NCBI GenBank assembly: GCA_026770575.1 | Contig: MU657749.1 | Location: 5,476 to 19,893 of the forward strand | Length of the DNA stretch: 14,418 bases | Direction: 5' to 3' | DNA from: Pelagophyceae sp. CCMP2097 | Lineage: Eukaryota; Sar; Pelagophyceae | In this document: in pieces, positions 1-7,340 of the stretch | Position numbering within the stretch: position 1 is the first letter of the stretch | Layout: the number at the start of each line of letters is the position of its first letter | Notes under the pieces: model-generated | The model's database searches: none | What the model was told of the DNA's origin: nothing | Seen by the model: only the letters and a program-made list of their open reading frames with translations | Translations under genes and position numbers: made by a program

Positions 1-586
1 ATCCTCATCCCGAATGAACTCGAAAAAGCCGCCGACGCCCCGCACCCCAACCGGCTACGCCAACGAACCAGACCGAAGTGCCAAAGTGACTGGGCGTCCA
101 TACCACCGCGAGGAGACGCCGCGCTATATGTGCTGACGCGCTCTCCGAGGCCTTGGCTCCGGGCCTCCGGGCCTGGAAGCCTACCTTCGACTCGGGTTTG
201 ACGGTTATTCCCCTTTGGGCCAGCCCCACCCAGGGTGGATCTTAAGCAAGCAACCCGCTGTTGATTCGCTGAGAAGATATGGTGGCTTATCTACTCCCAG
301 GGAACGTCGCGAAAGTTTCCGTCGCTCCGGGCAGGGGCGCGGTCCTCGTCGCGCGCATGCGTCAGAGCACGCTCGGTCAGCTGCCGGCGTCCTCGTGAGC
401 AGTCTTCTCCGAAAGGCCCTCGTCCTGATCGGACTCGGGAGGTCCAAGCGCCGCCGCACACCCGCACGACCTCCGATGCGCCGCAGTTGTTCCTGATCAG
501 ATTCTTCGAATAATACACAAATACCACGCGAGGCTGAAGCCTCGGGGCCCCGGAGCCTCGCAGGGGCTCCTCGCTGCTGCCGCGCG
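1..586. other. Intergenic stretch downstream of the membrane-protein gene
   Basis: No gene is supported here. The open frames on both strands are arginine- and proline-rich, start at non-ATG codons and resemble no family I know. The stretch contains a perfect hairpin (CCACCC-A-GGGTGG, 226-238) and a cluster of three hairpins at 530-570, described separately. It is the 3' flank of the minus-strand gene that ends at 587; the AT-rich patch around 505-525 may lie near that gene's poly(A) site, which is inference. Confidence 0.5.
530..570. repeat. Cluster of three adjacent hairpins past a stop codon
   Basis: Three inverted repeats lie back to back: GAGGCT/AGCCTC with a 2-nt loop (530-543), the palindrome CGGGGCCCCG (543-552), and GGAGCC/GGCTCC (552-570). 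They lie 17-57 nt downstream of the minus-strand stop codon at 587, so they would fall in that gene's 3' UTR or at its transcript end. A role in 3'-end formation is possible but unproven. Confidence 0.5.
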
Positions 587-1502
587 TCACACCGCCCCGG
601 CGGCGGGCGCCGTGTCGACGGCCTTGGGCCGCGACTTCTTCTTGCGAGGCCTCTCAAAGAGGCGCGCCGCGGGCCCCTCGTCCTCGTCGTCGCAGTCGTC
701 GCCGGGGGCGATGAAGTCGCGGAACCGCGCCATGTCCCGCTCGTACCTGCGAAGCGGTGCGTGGGCGCGCCTCGCCAAGCGCGGCCATGGGAGGGCGCTC
801 ACTCGGCGTCGGCGAGGATGTTCGGCTGGATGTCTGTCCAGAACTTGATGCGGCCGTAGATCATGACTGCGACCTACGATTGTACGATCTGCGAGCTGAG
901 ACCGAGGCACGGCGGGGACGTCGGCGAGCAGAGACGCACGCCCAGGCATTGCGACCAGATTGGGACATAGCTCCAGGAGACGACGAAGATGCCGGCGGTG
1001 AGCGGCAGGTGCAGGATGGCCGCCTCCTTGGCCAGCGGCCAGTAGGCGAGGATCATGCCCATCCAGAGCGAGTGCGCCAGCACCAGGACCTCGAGGTCGA
1101 TGGTGGAGATGGCGTTATCCACCAGCGCGTGCAGCACGAGAAACATGATCACCCACGCGCCCACGCCGTTGAGCATCTCGCCAGAGTGGATGATCAGCCA
1201 GGCGACGCGGTTGCCACTACGCGGGCCTCGCTCGTTGGTCCAGCGCCGGTGCAGCGCTCGGACAACAACAGTACACATACGTCAGGTGCCGCAGCTGCCT
1301 GCGGTCCGTGAATGAGAGGTAGTGGTGAAGCGAGAACGGGCCGAAGAGGATGGCTTCAAAGTACCTGCGCGCGGGCCGCCGCGAGTCCAGACGGCGCCGC
1401 TTCAGGGCCCGCGCCACGTGCGCGCGAGCGCACACCTCGGCACTCCTCGGCGCCGGGAGCCCGCCACGCACACGACGCGGAGCGGCCCGGGAGCGTGCGC
1501 AT
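587..1502 (-). CDS. Multi-pass membrane protein of unknown function
   Basis: I do not recognise the family. Modelled exons are 1502-1474 (tentative), 1364-1281, 1216-940, 873-803 and 746-587, giving about 206 aa. The last three introns (1217-1280, 874-939, 747-802; 56-66 nt) have donors GTATGT, GTGCGT and GTGAGC and acceptors TAG, TAG and CAG, and all keep phase. The predicted protein has three or four hydrophobic helices. One includes GAWVIMFLVLHALV, another LEVLVLAHSLWMG and a third AGIFVVSWSYVPIW. They are followed by a charged cytosolic-looking tail with an acidic run (GDDCDDEDEG) and a basic run (RPRKKKSRPK). The first exon is weak: the downstream exon at 1364 has no in-frame ATG, and the ATG at 1502 joins in phase through donors at 1473 or 1469. 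More upstream exons may exist. The intron at 1217-1280 is introner-like. Confidence 0.6.
1217..1280 (-). mobile_element. Introner-like spliceosomal intron (copy A)
   Basis: This 64-nt intron (donor CTGAC|GTATGT, acceptor GCGTAG|TGGC) sits in the membrane-protein gene, and its removal joins HLT to GNRVAW in phase. Its sequence recurs at 1780-1837 in the same orientation. A 5' block of 15 nt has two mismatches and a 3' block of 33 nt ending at the acceptor has about five; a more variable centre separates them. Introns that share sequence at unrelated sites are the hallmark of introner elements, known from some algae including Micromonas and Aureococcus. Confidence 0.6.
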
Positions 1503-1881
1503 TCTCACTCCGCAAAGGGTTCGGAAAAAAAACTCACAAAAAGTACTTGAGTGGGTTGGGCAAAGGCTCCATTGTGAAAGACCGCGCCTCTCGCGCGGGG
1601 CACTTGCTCGTCCGGTTCGATGCAGCTACGTCGCCGCCGCCGACAGCGCCGATCCCGCCGTAAGACGTGTGGCACCAAAAAAGTATCTTGATCAAAAAAT
1701 TGATCTCCGCTCGTTTGGCGATCATCAAAAAGTGTCGTCCGCGCGCAAGCCCACGTGGCAAGCGCTTGCTTCTCGTGAACTCCACGGGCCTTGCTCGTTG
1801 GTGCAGCGCCGGCGGAAGGCCACAACATTACACACACACTTTGGGAGTTGGCTCGACGGTACAGTTTGGGACAGGGTGGCT
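1503..1881. other. Tail-to-head intergenic region between two minus-strand genes
   Basis: No coding gene is supported. It must hold the 3' end of the CEP104-like transcript (stop at 1882) and the promoter or 5' UTR of the membrane-protein gene. It is unusually AT-rich for this window at 1520-1555 and 1665-1740, and includes the perfect inverted repeat GATCAA-AAAA-TTGATC (1690-1705). The second introner-like copy lies at 1780-1837. A minus-strand open frame (1785-1534) starts at GTG, resembles no family, and could be UTR. Confidence 0.5.
1780..1837 (-). mobile_element. Introner-like sequence outside the modelled CDS (copy B)
   Basis: On the minus strand this reads GTGTGTGTAATGTTG, a variable centre, then a block matching intron copy A (CCGGCGCTG, ACCAACGAGC, AGGCCCG). 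The donor-like GT is kept (the GT run extends to 1839), while the end reads GGAG where copy A has GTAG. It begins about 43 nt after the CEP104-like stop codon, so it is either a 3'-UTR intron, a 5'-UTR intron of the downstream membrane-protein gene, or an unspliced insertion. The similarity is seen directly; splicing is not. Confidence 0.55.
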
Positions 1882-4800
1882 TCAGGCGACAAGGCAGCCG
1901 CCGCCTTTCTTCTTCGCGGCGACGGGCGGCGCTGTGCCGGCGCTCGGTGCATCCGCCGCTTCGTCGGGCGTCGGGTGCACCTTGCCGTCTGGCCTGGCCG
2001 CGACTTTGGTCGCCGTGCCCAGCGTCGTCTCCGCAGCCGCAGGCGGCCCCGCCGCCGCCGCCGCCGCCGCCGCTGCCGCCGCCGCCGGAGCCGCCTCGGC
2101 GTCGGCGGCGTCGGCGGCGGCGTGGAAGGCCGCCGCCGTATCGCGGAGTTGCGGCAGCCCAGCGGCGGCGCGCTCCGCCGCGGAGGCGGCGTCCTTGACG
2201 GCGCGCGAGGTCGCGTAGTCGGCGTCGCCGATTGCCGCGTTGTACTTCCTCTTGAGGCGCACCCCGAACGTCCGCCGCCAGCACGCCGCGATCTTGCGCG
2301 CCGACGCGATGCGCGAGGTGGCCTAGCGGGGGGCGCAACGTCTGCCACAAGGCCAAAGGGGCGACTCAGAGGTTCGGACTTGCAACAGAGGCAAGATGAA
2401 AGAGCCGCGCGCACCTGCAGCTTATTCTGCCGCTCCGCTTCGTCGACTCGACGCGCGTCGTCCATCACAGCCTGCGACGCTGCGTCTCGACGGGTCCATC
2501 TCTAGCGAGGTGCAAGGCGTTTTCGACGCGCCTGGGCGTCGGTCCACGCCCCGGCCGCCTGCGCGCTGGCGCGCTTCGCGGCGGCGGCGGCGGCGGCGGC
2601 GTGTCGCGTGGCCGTCGCGGCGGCGTGGGTGCGCTCGACGGCGGCGCGCTTCGCGTCTTGGGCCAGCCTGCGCTCGACGGCGACGACCGAGGGCGCCGAG
2701 CCGTAGAGTTTCCGGAGCTCGGCGTCGACGGCGGCGCGCGTTTCTGCGAGGACGTCGGCGGGCAGCGCCGCCGCGTGCTCAGGCGCCACGCGGCCGGCGG
2801 CGTCGCGAGTCGCCGCGGGGAGCGCAAAGTCGGCGCCGTTCGCGACGCGCTCCACGGCCGCCTCGTCGACGAGGCGCGCGTGGACCGTCGCGAGGAGCAG
2901 CACGGCCGCGCGCCTCGGCCGCGGCCGCGAATCCCGACGCAGCGTCGCCGCGGCGGCGAAGACGACGTCGCGGACGCAGAGCACCGAGTCCGCCGCGGCG
3001 TAGCCGTAAGCCGCCCGCCGCGTCGTCAAAGCCACCGCCGCGGAAAGGCCCGTCGGTGCAAAGGGCGCCCGCGAGAGGAGGAGGCCGAGGAGCGCAAGGC
3101 GGCCGGCTTGGATGGCCTCCGGCAAGCCCGGCGCTGCGCCGTGGAGCGCGTAGCGCCACGCGGCGCCGTCGCCGGCTGGCGCGGCGAGCGGCGCGGCAAG
3201 CGGCGCGGCGAGCGCTACGGTGAGCGGCGTCGCGTCGGCGCCAATGGCAGCAGCGACACCATCGGCGCCGATCCAGCACACGTCGGCGAGGCGCAGCAGC
3301 GTCCGCGCCGCGTGGCGCGCCGCGCGGCGCTCCGCCGGCGCAGGGCGAGACCCGAAGCGCGGCGACGCGCCACCCTACGGTCGTTGCTCGCCCCAGAGGC
3401 CCGCGGTTGCCCACAGGACGGCTCCGGTGTGCGCCTCTGGTGCCGCTCTGTCCGTGCCTGGTTTCCTTTGCGGGCGCGGGCTGCGTACGAGCCTTTGCGC
3501 GAGGAGCGGCACGAGCCTGCGGAGCGCGGCACGCGCTTCGCGCCTTGGCGCGCCGCGCGCGCGCACGCCGTGTGCGAGGAGTTCCCAGGGCCGGAGGTAC
3601 TTCAAGTGGGCATCCGCGTCCGTTCGGACCTTTGGTGGCCGCGGGAGTTCCGGCGTCGCGGGCTGCGGGGCCTGCGCGTCCGAGGGCCGCTGCGAGGGCC
3701 GCTCGGCGTCGAACGTGGCTCGCGCGGCGTCGATGAATCGAATGTCGTTGTTTTCGTCTTCCGCGTCGCCGCCTCTACGGAAGACCGTCGACGCCGTCTT
3801 GCCCGCAAATAGCTCGACGAGGAGGCGGCACGCGGACGCGAAAACCTCCGCCGCCGGGTCGCAGAGGCCGTGGTGCACCAGCGCCACGATGGCCGCGAAG
3901 AGGAGGCGCCGCTGCCTCGCCAAAGCGTGCGGCCGCCGACGAAGCGCGTCCGCGCTGCCCACCTCCGCGGCGGCGAGGCCGTCCTAGTGCAGGCGTCCGA
4001 CGCATCCCTTGCTCGGGGCGGCACGCACGGCAGCGCGCGCGAGCGCTTGGCCGTCGATGCCCGATGCCCCGTCGCGGACCAGCGATAGCACCTGCCGCCG
4101 CATGCCCGCGTTGCCTGCGACGGTCTGGCGGTGAAAGGTCGCTCATTGAACCACCCGATATGCAAGAGTCTTCCTCCCTGGAGTGCATCTCGCCTCTGTG
4201 ACACGCCTCTGTCGTCACATGGTCCGTTGCTGCGATGGCGCCGCCCATACGACTCACCCTGGCAGGCAAACGCGACTGCGAGGGGCCCGACGGCTGCCGC
4301 GAGGGCGGCCTCGACGGCGGTGCGCCGCGCGCCCGCTGCCGCCGACGGGCCGCCGCAGTTGAGGAGGTGGGCGAACGGCGGCGCGAAGTCCGTTTCGTCG
4401 CAGTCCGTCTCGGCCGCGGCGACGGCGCCTGCCGCGCGCGACGACGCCCGCGAATGCGGCGCGCCCGCGGGGCCCTCGGGCGAGGCGCGCGCCGCGGCGC
4501 CGTCGCCGTCCCACGCCGCGCCGCCCGGCGGGTCCGGCGCAGGCGCAAGGCGGACGGCGTGCATCTGTGAGATCGCAGCGGCCACAGCCTCGTGGTCCGC
4601 TATGCCTGCGAGCGAATCGTCGAAGCGGAGAGAAACACGTCGTCGGGGGTCCCTCGCCGTCGAGAACACTCCGTCGGGGCGCCGTCGAGTCAAGACGCAC
4701 CTTCCTCATCCATCCACATGACGAGGCGTACGCTCACAGTGTCAATGCCCTGCATGATCGCGCGCAGCTCGTCGACGGCGCCCTCGGCGGTCGACGGGCC

Positions 4801-6668
4801 GTCGGCGGCCGACACGCCATCGGCGGCTACCGGGCCGTCGGCGGCTGCTGCCGAGGGGCCGTCGGCAGTCGCCCAGAGTCGGAGCGGCTCGTCGACGTCG
4901 ACTTCAAATGGCCGTTCGTCGAAGCCGACCCACCCGTCGGCGGCGTCGACGGGCAGGTCGCCGCCCGGCAAAACGGCGGCGGCCGGCGGCGGCTCGATGG
5001 CCCAACTTTCGACTTCTCGGTCCAGCGTCGTCTCCAGCCGCCGCTCGCTCACCGCCCCGCGCCGCGACGCAAAGTCAAAGGTCTGCGAGGACCGCGAGAA
5101 CCGCGCGGTTTCGTCCGATTCCTGCGGCACCACGCTGTCGTCGTCTGACGAAGACGAGTCGTCGGAGTTGGCTCTTGCAGTATTTTTTTGATACGCCAAG
5201 TTGGCCGCGCGCGCCGCGGCGGCCACGTCCGATACGGCGGCGCGCGCCGTCGCGGCATCGCATGCGTCCGCACAAAACGCCGCGTCCGCGTCGAGGCCAG
5301 AGTCGTCTAGAGCGCCGAGCCACGAATGCGAGAAGACGTGGACGCCGGGCCGCCAAGCGGCGTCGGCCGAATCGTCTTCGTCGTCAAAGTCGAACTCGGT
5401 GGAAAGCGTCGGCTTCGATTCTCGCCTCCCGCCTCGGAGCGCTACAGCGGCGGCTCGCGCCTTGGCGTCTCGCCGGAGGCGCAGCGCCGCCGCGGCGCGC
5501 TGCTGCTGCGACGCCCGGTCGAAGTCGTCGTGCTTGGCCGCGTCTCTTTGCTTGGCCTCGGCGTCCACGGCGCGCGCGTCGAGCACCTTGGCCGCGTCGA
5601 GGAGCGCGCGCGCGCCCAAGTCGTCTGGCACCCACTCGGCCTCGCGGGACGCCACCGTAGAGAAAAAAGGCACGCCGGAAAACGCCGAAGGGCCGTCGAG
5701 CGCCGCAAAGTTGCCGTCGAGCGCCGCCTCGAGCTCGCGCCGCGCCGCCGCGTAGTCCAACGGCGCCGCGCCGGCGTCGAGCGAGGCCTCGGAGCCACGC
5801 GGCGCCGCCGGCTGCTCGTCGGCGGCGCCGTCGTCGCCGTCGTCGGCGCCGGGCCGCGGCGACCGCTGGAGCGAGAGTGACTGGACGACGGCCGCGTCGA
5901 CGCCGCTCTCGAGGAGCGCACGCTCTCCGCGTGTGAGCGTGCGCCGCGCGCCGCGCTCGCGGCGCGCGGCGGCGGCGTCGAGGCCTCGGAACGCCACCGA
6001 GGCGAGGCCGCAGCGCTGGTCGCGCACGCGCGCCCCGAGGGGCTCGTGCAGCAGCAGCCGCACGAAGCGGCACCGCGTCGCGGGCCGCTCCAGGTGCGCT
6101 AACTTCACTTCGTGGTACGACGGCTGCCCTACACCGCGAGCGTCGACGCCCTGCCGGACGAAGGTCGACGCCCCGTCGGACGAAGGCCACTCCCGACGAA
6201 TCAGGCCCATAACGTCTCTCGATGGCGCTGGGGTTCACCGCCGCCGACGAAGTCGATTTCGCCGATCTTGGTAAAGATTGCGGTCAGGTACTCCTCGCGC
6301 CACAGCAACCGCAGCTCCGATAGGCTTAAGCGCGGCGCGCCGTCGTCGTCGCGCGACGCGGAGGCGGCGAAGAGTTCGATCCGCCGAGGGGCGCCCGCGG
6401 CGTCGTCGCGGTGCGCGGCGAGGCGGACGGCCTCCAGCGTCGCGTCGCCGAGCCAAACGCCCAGTTCAATTGGGTACCGCTGCCTGCAAAGGGTGTATCC
6501 GTGATCCTTCATCAAGGGACGGCACCGCTCCGCGTGTCACGGAACGGACGCTACCTCGTACCGGAGGTCGGAGACCCAGTGCCCGCCGGCCTCGAGGTCC
6601 GCCGCGCTCGACGCAGCGGCAGTGCTGCTGCAGAACACGACTCGGAAGCCGAGCGCCGGCGCCACCAT
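1882..6668 (-). CDS. CEP104: CEP104/FAP256-like ciliary-tip microtubule protein
   Basis: Modelled exons: 6668-6562, 6483-6239, 6128-4701, 4605-4258, 4114-4029, 3983-3489, 3374-2532, 2471-2415 and 2322-1882, about 1349 aa (human CEP104 is about 925). CEP104 binds microtubule plus ends and tubulin at the ciliary tip and centriole. The ATG at 6668 opens MVAPALGFRVVFCSST. Residues about 5-168 follow the CEP104 N-terminal jelly-roll closely, through RYPIELGVWLGDATLEAVRL to FVRLLLHEP and GLASVAFRGLD. A UVR-like helical stretch lies near 296-340, acidic Ser-rich runs near 359-372 and 438-457, and HEAT/TOG-like helices about 710-1070. The C-terminus is Ala-rich, has a basic IQ-like stretch near 1208-1230 (the Gln is missing) and ends KKKGGGCLVA. 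All joins keep phase. Weak points: the intron at 3375-3488 removes an in-frame TAG but its exact ends are unsure; 2472-2531 needs a GC donor; 3984-4028 is only 45 nt. I see no C-terminal zinc-finger array, which family members usually carry. Confidence 0.78.
2046..2095. repeat. GCC trinucleotide microsatellite coding poly-Ala
   Basis: A run of GCC triplets broken by one CTG-like step encodes a long alanine tract in the last exon of the CEP104-like gene. It is a likely length-variable site and a likely place for sequencing or assembly slips. A shorter CGG run at 2578-2601 encodes a second Ala tract in exon 7. Confidence 0.7.
3375..3488 (-). other. Least certain intron of the CEP104-like gene
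   Basis: The two flanking exons are in the same frame but separated by an in-frame TAG at 3377-3375, so something must be removed. The donor CTC|GTACGC (3488) and acceptor CCGTAG|GGT (ending 3375) are both phase 0 and give a 114-nt intron. Other phase-0 choices exist, including GC donors nearer the stop and a GGCGGAG acceptor downstream near 3330. The coding-looking peptide AVLWATAGLWGEQ just before the stop may belong to the exon. Confidence 0.4.
4795..4870. repeat. Degenerate coding minisatellite (ADGPSAA-type repeat)
   Basis: GGCCGTCGGCGGC-type units recur in this stretch. Read on the minus strand, in exon 3 of the CEP104-like gene, they give about four related heptad-like peptides: ADGPSAA, ADGPVAA, ADGVSAA and ADGPSTA (residues about 539-565). 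The segment lies in a low-complexity linker between the charged middle region and the TOG-like part, so copy number is unlikely to be tightly constrained. Confidence 0.65.
6143..6186. repeat. Two-copy 22-bp tandem repeat inside an intron
   Basis: Units 6143-6164 and 6165-6186 both begin TCGACGCCC and end CGGACGAAGG, differing at a few central positions. The repeat lies within intron 2 of the CEP104-like gene (6129-6238) and looks like a local duplication. Confidence 0.6.
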
Positions 6669-6690
6669 CGAGGCGAACAAAATAGACCTC

Positions 6691-6706
6691 CGCAATTAAT
6701 ATTGCG
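6691..6706. promoter_or_regulatory. AT-rich palindrome upstream of the CEP104-like start
   Basis: CGCAAT-TAAT-ATTGCG is a perfect inverted repeat with 6-bp arms, 22 nt upstream of the minus-strand ATG at 6668. It stands out against the GC-rich surroundings. It may mark a core promoter or 5' UTR element; no known ciliary-gene X-box is apparent. Confidence 0.35.
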
Positions 6707-6766
6707 CCGTTGGCCGTCGGTATCGCGTTCGACGACAACGCGCTGCTCTAGTTCAGCTGGAATGGT

Positions 6767-6854
6767 TAGATGATCGCCGTTCTTCCTCGTGATTTCGACT
6801 CTCTCATCCGCACCTTCACCCGCGCTCCGCCCTCCGCGCCGACTGTTTGATTGA
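6767..6854. repeat. Left direct repeat, first part (interrupted)
   Basis: This begins TAGATGA and ends with a 23-base block (6829-6851) identical to 8391-8413. The remainder of the repeat resumes after the CACTA-type insertion, at 7317-7339. The first 60 nt are only loosely similar to the right copy (both C/T-rich after TAGATGA). Together the two repeats flank the nuclease-like ORF like short terminal direct repeats, or like 3' ends of two head-to-tail element copies. Confidence 0.6.
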
Positions 6855-7309
6855 CACTGTCGAATTAGATTATCACCGGAAATCTATTAACTATTTTTGG
6901 CTCGTGAAGGCGGCTGGCGCTGCGCCGGCCACTCCCGCGAGACGCCCTGGGCGCGCTTGTTTGGCTTTTTCGTCAACTGCCTTATTTTGGCGATTCTCTG
7001 CGAAAGCTTCTTAATTTAGTAGTTAATCAAGTCTAAACCTTAGGGCACAAATCAAAAGTCGATGAAGGCGCCAATGAGTTCCCGGCCAATTGAGACAGAC
7101 GTTAGGGGCACTATGCCCGAACGTTATGTCCAAATTGGCCGGCAATTCCTTGCCTCCAAAGTAGGCTACTAAAATTTCGCGGTTTGAGACGTTTCTTCTT
7201 CGCGCGCTGGTCTCCGAGGCGCCAACTAATACGACTGGAGGGAGCGGCAAGAGCGCACGCGCTAAAAAAAGTTATCTTCGGCGATTCCTGTTGTGCAAAT
7301 TCGACAGTG
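6855..7309. mobile_element. Non-autonomous CACTA-type (EnSpm) DNA transposon, 455 bp
   Basis: The ends are a perfect 12-bp inverted repeat, CACTGTCGAATT (6855-6866) and its complement (7298-7309). TGA flanks both sides (6852-6854 and 7310-7312), a 3-bp target duplication as expected for the CACTA superfamily. The inside is AT-richer than the surroundings and carries no transposase; a 75-codon minus-strand frame (7250-7023) is the only sizeable ORF and resembles nothing I know. The insertion splits a repeat whose unsplit relative is at 8391-8437, which independently marks the boundaries. Confidence 0.72.
7082..7142. repeat. Nested 61-nt inverted repeat inside the CACTA-type element
   Basis: The outer arms CCGGCCAATT (7082-7091) and AATTGGCCGG (7133-7142) are perfectly complementary. 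Inner arms ACGTT/AACGT (7099-7103, 7120-7124) and GGGCA/TGCCC (7106-7110, 7114-7118) close on a 3-nt loop. The whole can fold as one long hairpin with small internal loops, centred in the transposon. Confidence 0.65.
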
Positions 7310-7316
7310 TGACTCG

Positions 7317-7339
7317 GATTAAAGCAAATATCGCCAAAA
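7317..7339. repeat. Left direct repeat, second part
   Basis: This block starts GATTAAAG and ends ATATCGCCAAAA. It matches 8415-8437 at 22 of 23 positions. It is the continuation of the repeat at 6767-6851, displaced by the CACTA-type insertion, and ends immediately before the ATG of the nuclease-like ORF. Confidence 0.65.
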
Positions 7340-7340
7340 A

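Noticed and set aside
1895..1911. ACGCGT-like cell-cycle boxes and other short motif matches across the window
   Set aside because: Six-base GC-rich motifs are expected many times in DNA of this composition; the pair near 11895-11911 is noted only as description.
1312..2505. Plus-strand 397-codon open frame
   Set aside because: It lies antisense to the CEP104-like gene, has no ATG context of note, is extremely Arg/Ala-rich and resembles no family; a by-product of GC-rich codon usage on the other strand.
2601..3812. Plus-strand 403-codon open frame
   Set aside because: Same pattern: Arg/Gly-rich antisense shadow of the CEP104-like exons 6 and 7, with no recognisable motif.
4690..6210. CEP104-like N-terminus starting at an ATG near 6210
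   Set aside because: That reading translates intron 2, including its 22-bp tandem repeat. Splicing 6238-6129 joins DFVGG to GQPSYHEV in phase and restores the family's jelly-roll, whose start lies at 6668.
7023..7250. 75-codon minus-strand ORF within the CACTA-type element
   Set aside because: Composition looks fairly protein-like, but it spans the hairpin, matches no transposase or other family I know, and such elements are normally non-coding.
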